Numbered from the stretch's first letter, positions 23,294 to 33,547 are shown. The stretch is 64,000 bases of DNA from JAOUGY01 sp963785075 (GCA_963785075.1 CAWATW010000010.1:496001-560000), one strand, 5' to 3'. Translations and numbers: made by a program. Notes: generated from the letters alone by a model not told the origin.

Positions 23294-25878
23294 TGCTCCG
23301 CGGTCTGGTGGGTCGATCGAAGCACGGCAACCGGTGTGCCCACGAAGATGCCGGCGAGTTCGAAGCCGCCCGACGTGTCGATCGTGTGATGGGTGAATTC
23401 TTCACGCCAGGCGACAGGGGCGCCTTCCGGCAGCAGCACCGTGGTCGATTCCCAGCCTTCGATGGGCCAGAGACCGGAGTCGTGCAGGTCCGCCGTGAGC
23501 CTGGGTACGATCGCGACCAGCCATCGATCATCGAGTCGACGTCCGAAGGCGATGACATGATCTGCCCGGTCACCCTCGACGGCAAGCGGTAGATAATCGC
23601 CGTCGAGGAGGACATCGGACCATTCTCGCCGTGCCCGGAGTGTGGCGGCGAGCACCCGAAACTTGATCGCTCCATCCTTCCAGGTCTCGGCGAGTTCGAT
23701 CATCGATGCCTCGGTCGCTCGAGACGACATCGTTCGGCGTAGATCCCAATCGACGGGGCGCCGATTGTCGGGATCCGTGAGCGACAGGTCCCACAATTCT
23801 GCGCCCTGGTAGATGTCGGGAACGCCGGGCGCCGTGAGGCGAAGGACGGTCTGTGCCAGGGAGTCGAGCGCTCCCACTCTCCAGATGCGATCGCCGAACG
23901 CCTCGAGCTCGGCTACGAACTCCTCGTTCTCCAGGAGGTTGCGGACGAAGGAGGAAAGGGCTTCCTCGTGCCCCTGGTCCGGGTCCAGCCACTCCGTGTA
24001 GACCTTCGCCTCCCGTGCGGCTTTGATCAGGTGCTCGACGATGCGGTCGGCGTAGCTGTCGTCTGGCTCCATCGGCCACGACCCGAGGAGGGTCTGATAG
24101 ACGAAGAGCTCTTCGTTGTTGGTGGGTGCGAGACCCGCCGCGCCCGGCAGCCGGTGGATCCGGTTCCGCACGTGCCACGCACCGACCTTGGAGACCCACT
24201 CGTGGGCGAACTGGGAAATGGCGGTGATGCGATTGCGAACATCTTCCGAACGTTTGGTGTCGTGGGTGGTGGCCGTGGTCATGGCGTGCGGAAATGAAGC
24301 GGCGACGTCGAGGTTGTGCTCGTGGTACGCCCCAACGGGATCCGCAGGAAGGGCAGCGGGGTGACCGCCGACCTCGTTGAGCGAGAGCAAGACGTTGTAC
24401 TGATAGAACGCAGTGTCCTCGACGCCCTTGGCCATCACCGCACCTGTGAACTGCTGGAGGCGCTCGACGAAGTCCTCACGAGCCGATCGTTCTTCCCCAT
24501 CGTGGTCGGTGGCATGCTCGAGCTTGAGCAGCCTCTCGATGAAATGCTCCACCCGGGGAGGTCGTCCGTCACCCCTGACTCGAGCCAACGCCATCGCCTC
24601 GTCGATTCGCCGCCGGTCTTCATCACTCATGCGGCCGCCGGCGGCGTAGGTGCGGTAGACCGGAAGAGAGGCGATGACATCGACCGCCAGTTCGATCAGA
24701 TCGGATGAAAGCGCATCCCGAGCGTCGCGATCCTGTCGTGCGAGATGGGCGAGCTCGCTCGTGAATCGGGCCGTCTCCGCTCCCAGACGCTCGTGGATGA
24801 TGAACCGTTGCTGGTCGAACACGAGTCGATGGAAATCGGTGGGGGAGGCTGCGAACCCGCTGTAGTGGGACTTGAGCACCTCGAACCCGTCCGGATGTAC
24901 GAAAGCCTTTGTGCTTGCGTCGATGTACTCGTAGCCGGTCGTGCCGGCCGTTCGCCAATTCTCGGGAAGTCGCTCGTCGGCAGCCAGGATCTTCTCCACC
25001 ACGACGTACGATCCGGCCGCCTCGCGGTGGAGTCGCTCCAGGTAGCCGGCCGGGTCGCGCAGTCCATCTATGTGATCGATTCGCAGCCCGTCGGCGATGC
25101 CTCGTCCGATGAGGTCCAGCACGAGCCGGTGCGTCGTCTCGAACACCGATCCGAGTTCCTGGCGGACGCCGGCCAGTTCCGTGATGGTGAAGAAGCGCCT
25201 GTGATCGAGCCGTTCGCGAGACAGCTGCCACCACGCGAGCCGGTAGTGCTGCTGATCCAGCAGATCGTGCAAGGCATCGGGATCTCGGGAGATCGACCGC
25301 ACCACCTCCGCCAACGCCGGTGTGTCGTCGACCTGCTTCACACCTGCCGCGTCGAGCAACGCCGAGATCGAGGACGGGGACAGCGGGAACCGATCGTCCC
25401 AATACGCCACCAACAGTTCGCCGTCCTCGACGACGAGTTTCAGCTCCCCCTCTTCGAGCGTCTCCGCATAGGGCCTGCCGAGCACCGGCAGGAGTATCGG
25501 GGTGTCGGAGGTTCGGAAGTCGAAGAAGTCCCAGAATGCAGAGTCACGTCCACGGGACAGCACGTCCATCCACCACGGGTTGTGCCGCCCAATCGCCATG
25601 TGGTTCGGCACGATGTCGAGAATCAGGCCCAACCCGGCTTCCCGCAGGGCAGCGGACAATCGTTCCAGAGCCTCGAGACCACCGAGTTCGGGATCGATCC
25701 GGCTCGGGTCCACGACGTCGTAGCCGTGTGGGCTCCCGGGTCGCGAGGTGGTGACCGGGGATGCGTAGAGGTGGGTGATGCCGAGCCGGTGGAGATGATC
25801 GATGAGGCGAGTGGCGTCCTCGAGGTCGACCACCGCCGGGTCGAACTGGATTCGGTAGGTGGATGCAGGAACGGGCAC
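23290..25878 (-). CDS. treY: Malto-oligosyltrehalose synthase
   Basis: Converts the reducing end of a maltodextrin to a trehalosyl unit by intramolecular transglucosylation (GH13). 862 aa, GTG start (MPVPASTYRIQFDPAVVDLE). A (beta/alpha)8 barrel begins with HLYASPVTTSRPGSPHGYDV. DGLRIDHIDGLRDP holds the nucleophile Asp (about residue 266) and VVVEKILAADERLP the acid/base Glu. TreZ, encoded two genes upstream, releases trehalose from its product. It starts 3 nt after the stop of the GH57-like gene, so the operon is glgB-treZ-DUF3536-treY. Confidence 0.95.
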   Translation of the reverse strand: MPVPASTYRIQFDPAVVDLEDATRLIDHLHRLGITHLYASPVTTSRPGSPHGYDVVDPSRIDPELGGLEALERLSAALREAGLGLILDIVPNHMAIGRHNPWWMDVLSRGRDSAFWDFFDFRTSDTPILLPVLGRPYAETLEEGELKLVVEDGELLVAYWDDRFPLSPSSISALLDAAGVKQVDDTPALAEVVRSISRDPDALHDLLDQQHYRLAWWQLSRERLDHRRFFTITELAGVRQELGSVFETTHRLVLDLIGRGIADGLRIDHIDGLRDPAGYLERLHREAAGSYVVVEKILAADERLPENWRTAGTTGYEYIDASTKAFVHPDGFEVLKSHYSGFAASPTDFHRLVFDQQRFIIHERLGAETARFTSELAHLARQDRDARDALSSDLIELAVDVIASLPVYRTYAAGGRMSDEDRRRIDEAMALARVRGDGRPPRVEHFIERLLKLEHATDHDGEERSAREDFVERLQQFTGAVMAKGVEDTAFYQYNVLLSLNEVGGHPAALPADPVGAYHEHNLDVAASFPHAMTTATTHDTKRSEDVRNRITAISQFAHEWVSKVGAWHVRNRIHRLPGAAGLAPTNNEELFVYQTLLGSWPMEPDDSYADRIVEHLIKAAREAKVYTEWLDPDQGHEEALSSFVRNLLENEEFVAELEAFGDRIWRVGALDSLAQTVLRLTAPGVPDIYQGAELWDLSLTDPDNRRPVDWDLRRTMSSRATEASMIELAETWKDGAIKFRVLAATLRARREWSDVLLDGDYLPLAVEGDRADHVIAFGRRLDDRWLVAIVPRLTADLHDSGLWPIEGWESTTVLLPEGAPVAWREEFTHHTIDTSGGFELAGIFVGTPVAVLRSTHQTAEQ

Positions 25879-25881
25879 GAA

Positions 25882-28299
25882 TCAGTCGACCTTGACCTCG
25901 AGGACGGCGCCGAGCTGGCGGAAGCGGGCGGCCCACTTTCTCGCGGGGCCCGACGTGCGCTTGGCCACGGTCGGAAACAGGCTCTCCTTGGCGCGATAGA
26001 ACCGGTTCTGGGTGTCACCGAGATCCACCTCGAGTCCCACGTTCCTGGTCAATTCGACCATCCTTGCGACGCGATCGAGCTCGCCGTACGCATCGGGTTC
26101 GGCCTCCCACCGGTCCATCGCCGTTTCGATCGTGCGACCGAGCGAAAAGGCCAGGCCCTCACGATCCACAGGAACCTCGAACGAAGCGACGTCCTCGAAC
26201 AGGCGTTGTGCCGTCTCTACGTCGAGGTCGGGATCTGCCAGCAGCTGGGTCAGCTCGTGGGACAGGACCACACGAGCCGTCGAACGGAGCTCGTCCGGTA
26301 TCGGCACCCCGATGGATGCGAGGAATCGCATGAGCGGCACCTTGTCCTCGTAGAGCGATCGTGTCTGATCTGCCACCTCCTCGACCGTGTCGGCGACGAT
26401 CTGGGACACGATCCGACGCTGATCGTCTCGGAAGAGGGTCGCCAGCGAGTACGGCTGAGATGGGAACTGCGAGTCGAGCTGGCGAAGGGTTGTAGGCAGA
26501 TCGGCCCGGTCGAAGGCTTCGAACACCGCCTCCTCCATGGTCTGATACTCCTCGGCGGTGCCGCCCGGGCGCACTCCACCAGTGAGGTTGTGGTCGCCGA
26601 AATGCAGCACCCCGTACGCCAGGCTCGCGGATTCGCGGGTGATCGTCGAGACGATCTCGAGCTGTCCGACGGCCACACTCCAGCGTCCCGACCGCCCGTA
26701 CCGGTGGTCGATCGTCTCCACCTCGAAGGCGTGGATCCGGGTCTGATCCTCGTGATCGTCGAACAACCCCGTCATTGCGTGATGAGCGGCGACGTTGGCC
26801 AAGTCGACCCGGGCCGGCGCCACGTAGCGGCGATAGACCGCTGCACCGTCGCCGACCTCGGGGAGGTTGCTCTCGGCTTTCGAGAGACGGTCGATGAACT
26901 CCGATTCGAGGTCGAGGTCCAACACCTGTTGTGCGAGCTGGATCACGCGGCCGGCGTATTGGATCACCTGCACGGTCTCGATGCCAGAGAGCTCGTCGAA
27001 GAACCACCCGCACGACGTGTACATGAGCATCGCGTGGCGCTGGAGCTCCATGAGTTGGAGAGCCGCCACCGTATCGACCGGGTCGGCGCTGTTCTTGGAG
27101 TGATCCTGGAGGAAGGAGCGGATGGAGGCATCGGAACGATCGAGGATCACGTCGATGTACGCCTGTCGTGCCGCCCACGGGTCGTCGAAGACGGTGGAAG
27201 CAACCGTCTCGAATGCCGGGGCGACCGTGTCTCGCAGCCAGTCGAGCGCATCGCGGAGGGGCTCTCTCCAGCGCTGATGCCAGCCTCCGTGCATACCGCT
27301 GTTGCACCCGCAGTCCGTGAACCAGCGACCGACGCCGTGCACGCAGCTCCACGCGGTGTTCTCGACGACCTGGACCTCATGAGATGGGGGATGATCCTCG
27401 AGCCACGTCCCGTAGATCATGAGATCCGTGTCGGGGTCGGCGTCGATCCGCTCCAGCGCCCATGCGAGCGCCATGTCGCCGTGTCGTTGATGGTGTCCAT
27501 AGGTCTCGCCGTCCGATGCCACGTTTGCGAGCTGCGGCCCGGAGCGGTCGGTGAGCAGTCCCATCAGCCGATCGGCGAATCGGTCGCCGTCGTTGAGGAG
27601 CCCCTCGAAAGCGATCGCCTGGGACGCAGGTCCGTCGTAGAAGAACACGACGATCGACCGATCACCGTCGAGTTCCACGACGTATGGCATGGTCGGATCG
27701 ATCCTGCCACCGGACACGTCCGTCCAGTCCTGTTCGCCGATCGTTCGTACGGCAGAGGCCTGATGCGGCTCGAGGATCGTGAAAGCGATTCCCTCGTCGG
27801 CCATGAATCCCAGAGTTTCGAGATCCACGGCGGTCTCGGCGAGCCACATGCCTTCGGGTTTGCGTCCGAACCGTCGCTCGAAGTCGGCCACACCCCATCG
27901 AACCTGGGTTTCCTTGTCCCGGCTGTTGGCCAAGGGCATGATCATGTGGTTGTAGACCTGAGCGATGGCGGTTCCATGCCCTCCGAATCGCTCCTGTCCT
28001 GCACGGTCGGCGGCGACGATCGCGTCGTGGACGTCGGGCGTGGCCGACTCCATCCAAGCCATCAGTGTGGGACCGACGTTGAAGCTCATGCGTTCGTAGT
28101 TCGACACGATGCTGAGGATGCGCCCCTCCGCGTCCAGGATCCTGCTCCAGGCGTTGGGGCGATAGCACTCGGCACCTATGCGCTCATTCCAGTCGTGGAA
28201 CGGGTACGCCGAGTCCTGCTGCTCGATGCTCTCGAGCCAGGGATTCTCACGCGGGGGTTGATAGAAGTGTCCGTGGACACACACGGCTCGGCTGTTCAT
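25882..28299 (-). CDS. DUF3536 protein, glycoside hydrolase family 57-like
   Basis: 805 aa. The N-terminus VHGHFYQPPRENPWLESIE carries the GH57 first motif (HxHxxQP), and EGMWLAETAVDLETL fits the region holding the GH57 catalytic nucleophile. The rest matches the DUF3536 layout of long GH57-type proteins. GH57 enzymes include alpha-amylases, 4-alpha-glucanotransferases and branching enzymes. Flanked by treZ (4-nt ATGA overlap) and treY (3-nt gap), it probably acts on alpha-1,4-glucans, perhaps providing or trimming the chains used by TreY. The reaction is not shown by the sequence. Confidence 0.85.
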   Translation of the reverse strand: MNSRAVCVHGHFYQPPRENPWLESIEQQDSAYPFHDWNERIGAECYRPNAWSRILDAEGRILSIVSNYERMSFNVGPTLMAWMESATPDVHDAIVAADRAGQERFGGHGTAIAQVYNHMIMPLANSRDKETQVRWGVADFERRFGRKPEGMWLAETAVDLETLGFMADEGIAFTILEPHQASAVRTIGEQDWTDVSGGRIDPTMPYVVELDGDRSIVVFFYDGPASQAIAFEGLLNDGDRFADRLMGLLTDRSGPQLANVASDGETYGHHQRHGDMALAWALERIDADPDTDLMIYGTWLEDHPPSHEVQVVENTAWSCVHGVGRWFTDCGCNSGMHGGWHQRWREPLRDALDWLRDTVAPAFETVASTVFDDPWAARQAYIDVILDRSDASIRSFLQDHSKNSADPVDTVAALQLMELQRHAMLMYTSCGWFFDELSGIETVQVIQYAGRVIQLAQQVLDLDLESEFIDRLSKAESNLPEVGDGAAVYRRYVAPARVDLANVAAHHAMTGLFDDHEDQTRIHAFEVETIDHRYGRSGRWSVAVGQLEIVSTITRESASLAYGVLHFGDHNLTGGVRPGGTAEEYQTMEEAVFEAFDRADLPTTLRQLDSQFPSQPYSLATLFRDDQRRIVSQIVADTVEEVADQTRSLYEDKVPLMRFLASIGVPIPDELRSTARVVLSHELTQLLADPDLDVETAQRLFEDVASFEVPVDREGLAFSLGRTIETAMDRWEAEPDAYGELDRVARMVELTRNVGLEVDLGDTQNRFYRAKESLFPTVAKRTSGPARKWAARFRQLGAVLEVKVD

Positions 28300-30080
28300 G
28301 TGGTCTCCTCTTGGAGGTACAGGGCGAAAGCCCAGGGATCGAGGGTCAGGGAGAGGTCTTCGATGGCATCGGGGAATGCAACGCCCGCCCCGCCGAATCG
28401 TGGATCTGCTCCGTCCAGAACACGCCGCCAGCGTCCAGGAGGAGCGGAGACACTGGATGCGGAATCTCCGACGTTGAACATCGCCAAGGTGGCCGGATGG
28501 CCTCCCGTTCCGTGGAGCACGATGACGGTGTCGACACGTTCCACCCGATGGGTGTCCGGTCTCGGATCGGTCAGAGCATCATATTCGCTTCTGGCGGCGA
28601 TGAGAGCCCGGTGGAGTGTCAGCAACTCCTCATGGCCGCGTCTCGTACGAGCGTCCCAGTCCAGGACCGAGCGGTCTCGAGTCTCCGGGGCGGCAGGATC
28701 CGGCACATCACCGTCGATGAGGCCCTGGAACTCGGATCGCCTGCCGGCCCGAACCGCATCGAGCAGGCCGGCATCGCCGTGGTCGACGAAATACAGGAAT
28801 GGTCGCGTCTCGCCCCACTCCTCACCCATGAACAGCATCGGCACCCAGGGCGACAACAACACCACACCTGCGGCCAGCCGAAGGGCTGGCGGATCCACGA
28901 GGGTCGAGAGCCGGTCTCCATGTCCGCGGTTCCCGATTTGGTCGTGGTTCTGCGCACACACGATGAGCCGTGTTCGCGGAAGGTCGGCGGACGATTGTGC
29001 CGGCGAGTCCGTCCGCACGTATCCCGACTCCAGCGCCTTCGCCAGGTCGCCAATCGGACGTTCGAAATGGGCGTAGTAGCGGGCCGTCTCTCCGGTCAGA
29101 GCGACGTGGAGGGCGTGGTGGAAGTCGTCGTTCCATGCAGCGTCCAACCCCCAGCCGCCGTCCGACGTGTCACGCACGACGTGGGGCTCGGGCCGTTCGT
29201 TCTCGGCGACCACGTGGATTCGACGCCCGAGCCGGCTCCCCATTTCGTGGCAGGCGTCTGCGAGTTCGACCAGGAACGGGCTCGGACTGTCGTCGTGGAG
29301 CGCGTGGACCGCATCGAGCCTGAGTCCGTCGATGTGGAAGTCGGTGAGCCACATGAGGGCGTTTTCGACGAAGAACCTTCGGACGTGGTGCGATCCGTCG
29401 TCGTCGAGATTGACCGCCGAACCCCACGGCGTGTGGTGCTTGTCTGTGAAGAAAGGCCCAAAGTCGGCGAGGTAGTTGCCTTCGGGCCCCAGGTGGTTGT
29501 ATACGACGTCGAGCCACACGGCGAGGCCGCGGGCGTGGCACGAGTCGACGAAGGCCTGGAGCCCTCTCGCGCCGCCATACGACTCCTGGACCGCATAGAG
29601 ACCGACCCCGTCGTATCCCCAATTGCGGGCGCCAGGAAACTGTGCAACCGGCATCAACTCGATCGTGGTGAACCCGACGTCCATCAGGTGATCGAGTCGG
29701 CTGATGGCGGCTGCGAAGGTCCCTTCCGGCGTGAAGGTGCCCAGGTGCAATTCACAGATGATCTGGTTGCGGAGTTCGACCCCCGACCACCGGTCGTCGG
29801 TCCAGCCGAAGCTCAAATCCACGACTTCGGACGGCCCGTGAACGCCGTCCGGCTGCGACAGCGACCCGGGATCCGGACGCCTCGTACCGTCTTCGAAGCG
29901 GAGCGAGTAGTGGTCGCCGGCAGCCATGTCGTGCACGGTGCCGGCGAACCAGCCGTCGTCGGTGCGGAGCAGGCGTGACGTCCGACCTCGCATCTCGTCC
30001 ACGACGTCGATGGTCGGTTGCCGCGGCGCCCAGACGGCAAATGCGACGCCTTCGGGTGTGACACGTGCGCCCGGGGTCAT
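28296..30080 (-). CDS. treZ: Malto-oligosyltrehalose trehalohydrolase
   Basis: Cuts trehalose from maltooligosyl-trehalose made by TreY (GH13). 594 aa. ATG 30080 overlaps the glgB stop as ATGA; a longer frame upstream is rejected. An N-terminal CBM48-like beta domain (VTPEGVAFAVWAPRQPTIDV) is followed by the barrel: ICELHLGTFTPEGTF, NWGYDGVGLYAVQESYGG, HIDGLRLDAVHAL (nucleophile Asp), IHVVAENERPE (acid Glu) and CAQNHDQIGNR (transition-state Asp). The enzyme is cytoplasmic. Together with TreY it makes trehalose from glycogen for osmotic or desiccation protection. Confidence 0.95.
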   Translation of the reverse strand: MTPGARVTPEGVAFAVWAPRQPTIDVVDEMRGRTSRLLRTDDGWFAGTVHDMAAGDHYSLRFEDGTRRPDPGSLSQPDGVHGPSEVVDLSFGWTDDRWSGVELRNQIICELHLGTFTPEGTFAAAISRLDHLMDVGFTTIELMPVAQFPGARNWGYDGVGLYAVQESYGGARGLQAFVDSCHARGLAVWLDVVYNHLGPEGNYLADFGPFFTDKHHTPWGSAVNLDDDGSHHVRRFFVENALMWLTDFHIDGLRLDAVHALHDDSPSPFLVELADACHEMGSRLGRRIHVVAENERPEPHVVRDTSDGGWGLDAAWNDDFHHALHVALTGETARYYAHFERPIGDLAKALESGYVRTDSPAQSSADLPRTRLIVCAQNHDQIGNRGHGDRLSTLVDPPALRLAAGVVLLSPWVPMLFMGEEWGETRPFLYFVDHGDAGLLDAVRAGRRSEFQGLIDGDVPDPAAPETRDRSVLDWDARTRRGHEELLTLHRALIAARSEYDALTDPRPDTHRVERVDTVIVLHGTGGHPATLAMFNVGDSASSVSAPPGRWRRVLDGADPRFGGAGVAFPDAIEDLSLTLDPWAFALYLQEETT

Positions 30081-31972
30081 CGCTCGAGTCGGAAGAAGAC
30101 CGCGGCGAGCGGTGGCAACACGATGTCGATGCTGTACGGCCGACCGTGTTGCGGCAGCGCCAAGGGTCCGGTGTCTGCGCCACCGAGGTTGCCCTGGCCG
30201 CTCCCGCCGTAGATCCGGGCATCGGTGTTGATCAGTTCTTGCCACGCTCCCGGCTCGGGGACGCCGACTCGATACTGGTGCCGGGGCACCGGGGTCAGGT
30301 TCAACGCCACCATCACCGTGTCTCCACCCGATGACGTTCTCAGGAAGGTAAGCACGCTCTGATCGCTGTCGTTGGCGTCGATCCATTCGAAACCCGCCGG
30401 GTCACAATCGAGCTCGTGGAGAGCCGGAACCTCCCGATACAGCCGGTTCAGGTCGCCGACCAGGCGTCGGAGGCCGTCGTGATGCGGATCGCCGAGTAGA
30501 TGCCATTCGAGCGAAGAGTCGTGGTCCCACTCTGCCCTCTGCCCGAACTCGCCTCCCATGAACAGCAGCTTCTTGGCCGGCTGCGCCCACATCGTCGCCA
30601 ACAGGAGTCGGAGGTTCGCAAACTGCTGCCACTCGTCCCCGGGCATCTTGGCGAGCAGCGAGCCTTTTCCGTGAACGACCTCGTCGTGGCTCAGTGGCAG
30701 CATGAAGTTCTCGGTGAAGGCGTAGATCATGCGAAACGTCAGCTGGTGATGGTGGTATCCGCGGTGGATCGGATCTCGCTGGAAATAGGACAGGGTGTCG
30801 TGCATCCACCCCATGTCCCACTTCAATCCGAAGCCGAGTCCGCCGACGAAGGTCGGTCTCGACACGCCGGGCCACGCCGTCGACTCTTCGGCGATGGTCT
30901 GCACCCCCGGATGCGCACCGTAGACCGCGGTGTTCATGTTCCGGAGGAAGTCGATCGCTTGGAGGTTTTCGTTGCCCCCGTACTCGTTGGGTATCCATTC
31001 ACCGTCGGTACGGGAGTAGTCGAGGTACAGCATCGAGGCGACGGCATCGACCCGTATGGCATCTGCGTGATAGACGTCGAGCCAGAACATGGCACTCGAG
31101 GTGAGGAAGCCGGTAACTTCGGGGCGTCCGTAGTTGAAGATCGCCGAATGCCAGTCGGGGTGATATCCCTGCTTCGGGTCGGCGTGCTCGAACAGGTGGG
31201 TCCCGTCGAAGCCGGCCAACCCGTGGGCATCGGCGGGGAAGTGCGACGGTACCCAGTCCAGGATCACGCCGACCCCGGCCTGATGCAGCCGATCGACGAG
31301 GTACATGAAGTCCTGAGGGGTCCCGTAGCGACTGGTCGGGGCAAAATAACCCGTCGTCTGGTATCCCCAAGACCCGTAGAACGGGTGCTCCATCAGGGGT
31401 AGGAACTCGACGTGCGTGAATCCAAGGCTGGTCACGTAGTCGGTCAGACGGTCGGCGAGTTGGCGATAGGTCAAATGGTTTCCGTCTTCGTGACGCATCC
31501 ACGATCCGAGGTGCACCTCGTAGACGGTGATGGGCGATGCCAGCGACTGAACATCGCTCCGGCCTGCCATCCACGCATCGTCGTTCCACGTGTACGCGAG
31601 GTCCCAGACCTTCGAGGCTGTGGCAGGGGGTGTCTCGTGATGGAACCCGAAAGGATCTGCCTTCTCGAGCCGGACGCCGTCTCCACCGGGGTCGATCGAG
31701 TACTTGTACGACGCCCCCTGGCCGACGCCGGACACGAAACCACTCCAGATGCCCGAGTCGGCCTCGGGCTCGAGAGGGTCTGCGGAGTGGTCCCATCCAT
31801 TGAAATCGCCGATGATCGACACCGAGGTTGCATTCGGCGCCCAGACCGCAAACGTGACGCCGGCCACACCGTCGATCGAGGAGAGGTGCGCGCCAAGGCG
31901 GTCGTAGGCGCGATGAAAGGTTCCTTCGTTCCACAGGTACAGGTCTTCGTCGGTGAGGAGGCGGGTCTTCAT
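30077..31972 (-). CDS. glgB: 1,4-alpha-glucan branching enzyme
   Basis: Introduces alpha-1,6 branches into glycogen (GH13_9). 631 aa. ATG 31972 has an AGGAG site 5 nt upstream; the frame further upstream is rejected. CBM48 domain (GVTFAVWAPNATSVSIIGDF), then the barrel: YEVHLGSWMRHEDGN, WGYQTTGYFAPTSRYG, HADAIRVDAVASMLYLDYSR (nucleophile Asp), VQTIAEESTAWPG (acid Glu), MLPLSHDEVVHGKGSL (stabilising Asp). It lacks the extra N1 domain of long forms. It is the first gene of the trehalose operon. Confidence 0.95.
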   Translation of the reverse strand: MKTRLLTDEDLYLWNEGTFHRAYDRLGAHLSSIDGVAGVTFAVWAPNATSVSIIGDFNGWDHSADPLEPEADSGIWSGFVSGVGQGASYKYSIDPGGDGVRLEKADPFGFHHETPPATASKVWDLAYTWNDDAWMAGRSDVQSLASPITVYEVHLGSWMRHEDGNHLTYRQLADRLTDYVTSLGFTHVEFLPLMEHPFYGSWGYQTTGYFAPTSRYGTPQDFMYLVDRLHQAGVGVILDWVPSHFPADAHGLAGFDGTHLFEHADPKQGYHPDWHSAIFNYGRPEVTGFLTSSAMFWLDVYHADAIRVDAVASMLYLDYSRTDGEWIPNEYGGNENLQAIDFLRNMNTAVYGAHPGVQTIAEESTAWPGVSRPTFVGGLGFGLKWDMGWMHDTLSYFQRDPIHRGYHHHQLTFRMIYAFTENFMLPLSHDEVVHGKGSLLAKMPGDEWQQFANLRLLLATMWAQPAKKLLFMGGEFGQRAEWDHDSSLEWHLLGDPHHDGLRRLVGDLNRLYREVPALHELDCDPAGFEWIDANDSDQSVLTFLRTSSGGDTVMVALNLTPVPRHQYRVGVPEPGAWQELINTDARIYGGSGQGNLGGADTGPLALPQHGRPYSIDIVLPPLAAVFFRLER

Positions 31973-32265
31973 AGAGCTCCTGGCCCGGGCTACGGGGGTT
32001 GCGGCACACGGTCCCTGCCACGGTACCCGCTCTGGTCGGCGTGAAGCGTGGGCGGTGATGCGTGTGACCGTGACAGCAGGCAACTGATGGTATGCTGACC
32101 TCACCGCTTGGTCCCTGCGATCGTTCGCCACGACCCGAGCAGTATCCCGGACGCGCATGATTTCGAGCGCGACTCGGTCCCGCGTGTGTACGGAGTGCGA
32201 CGGCCGAGCACATACCCCGTACCGCCCCGCCGAGGCTCTGCGTCGGCGGCCACACGAGGAACCAC

Positions 32266-33543
32266 ATGACCACATTCACCGATCTGGGCGTGCCCGCGCG
32301 CCTCGCCTCGACGCTCGCCCAACGCGGCATCGAGGCCCCATTCCCGATCCAGACCGCATCGATCCCCGATGCGCTCGCAGGTCGTGACATCCTGGGCAAG
32401 GCGCCCACCGGCTCCGGCAAGACCCTGGCATTCGGTCTCCCGCTGATCGCCATGGTGGGACGATCCAGGCCAAATCGACCTCGAGCACTCGTGCTCGCCC
32501 CGACCCGCGAGCTCGCAGAGCAGATCTCCCAGGAGCTGATCCCTCTCGCTCGCCGACTCGATCGTTGGGTTCTGGCGATCTACGGCGGTGTCGGATACGA
32601 GTTCCAGCGTCGGAACCTGAGACGCGGTGCAGACATCGTGGTCGCCACACCAGGCCGGCTGATCGATCTCATGGAAGACGGCTCGGTGCTGCTCGACCAG
32701 GTCGACATCGCTGTCGTCGACGAGGCGGACCGTATGGCTGACATGGGATTCATGCCACAGGTGAAGGCGATTCTCGACCAGACCAACACCGAACGTCAGA
32801 CGATCCTCTTCTCGGCAACCCTCGACGGAGACGTGGACAATCTCAGGCGCTCGTATCAGAAGGACCCGGTGCTCCACGAGGTGGCGTCGGAGGAAGACCA
32901 CGGGGACGCCCTCCACTACTTCTGGGAGATCTCGCACGCCGACCGGGTCGAGACCACGGCACGCATCCTCGAATCCACGGCTTCGGCGATCGTCTTCACC
33001 CGCACCCGACACGGTGCCGATCGCGTCGCTCGTCAGCTCGAGAGGTCCGGGCTCCGTACGGCGTCGATCCACGGCGGCCGCACGCAGGCTCAGCGCACGC
33101 GTGCGCTCAGGGAGTTCTCCAGCGGAAAGGTCAAGGCGCTCGTCGCCACGGACGTGGCCGCACGCGGGATCCACGTCGATGCCGTGTCGGCAGTGGTTCA
33201 TTTCGACCTCGCTGCCGACGCCAAGGACTACCTGCACCGGTCCGGCAGGACTGCTCGCGCAGGCCAGGATGGCGTGGTAGTGACGCTCGTCACATCCCAG
33301 CAGCGGGCCGAGCTCGGTCGGCTTCAAGGAGCGGTGGGCGTCCATCGCGGCCTCCACGACCCGATGACCGACTGGCTGACCGGTGCCACCGCGAGTCGGG
33401 TGGGCGAGCGGCCGAGCGAGAGCGCGACCGGATCGCGTACCCCGACCAGAAATCGCAATCGCAACCGCAATCAGAACCAGAGCCAAAACCGGAGTCGCAA
33501 CCGGAGTCAGGGCCGGCGTTCCAGCAGCGGCCGACGAGGCTGA
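32266..33543 (+). CDS. DEAD-box ATP-dependent RNA helicase
   Basis: 425 aa. All helicase motifs are visible: Q motif (PFPIQTASIPDALAGRDILG), I (APTGSGKT), Ia (APTRELAEQ), II (VVDEADRMADMGF), III (SATLD), V (ALVATDVAARGIHVD) and VI (YLHRSGRTARAG). It resembles RhlE/DeaD-type housekeeping helicases. The last ~45 residues are a basic Asn/Arg/Gln/Ser tail (RNRNRNRNQNQSQNRSRNRS) probably aiding RNA binding, as the PNPase tail may. ATG 32266 follows a GAGGAA site. Divergent from glgB across 293 nt. Confidence 0.93.
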   Translation: MTTFTDLGVPARLASTLAQRGIEAPFPIQTASIPDALAGRDILGKAPTGSGKTLAFGLPLIAMVGRSRPNRPRALVLAPTRELAEQISQELIPLARRLDRWVLAIYGGVGYEFQRRNLRRGADIVVATPGRLIDLMEDGSVLLDQVDIAVVDEADRMADMGFMPQVKAILDQTNTERQTILFSATLDGDVDNLRRSYQKDPVLHEVASEEDHGDALHYFWEISHADRVETTARILESTASAIVFTRTRHGADRVARQLERSGLRTASIHGGRTQAQRTRALREFSSGKVKALVATDVAARGIHVDAVSAVVHFDLAADAKDYLHRSGRTARAGQDGVVVTLVTSQQRAELGRLQGAVGVHRGLHDPMTDWLTGATASRVGERPSESATGSRTPTRNRNRNRNQNQSQNRSRNRSQGRRSSSGRRG

Positions 33544-33547
33544 CCGA

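Noticed and set aside
24745..29076. A 1443-codon open frame on the plus strand opposite treY, the GH57-like gene and treZ
   Set aside because: It lies antisense to well-supported enzyme genes, its product is composition-biased and resembles no family, and it has no ribosome-binding site. Long antisense frames are common in high-GC DNA.
28311..29978. A 555-codon plus-strand frame opposite treZ
   Set aside because: Mirror of the treZ coding pattern; no start signal or domain.
32063..32096. Candidate promoter (TGTGAC or GTGACA with TATGCT) before the DEAD-box helicase gene
   Set aside because: The spacer lengths (22 or 15 nt) are poor and there is no second line of support, so it was not listed as a feature.
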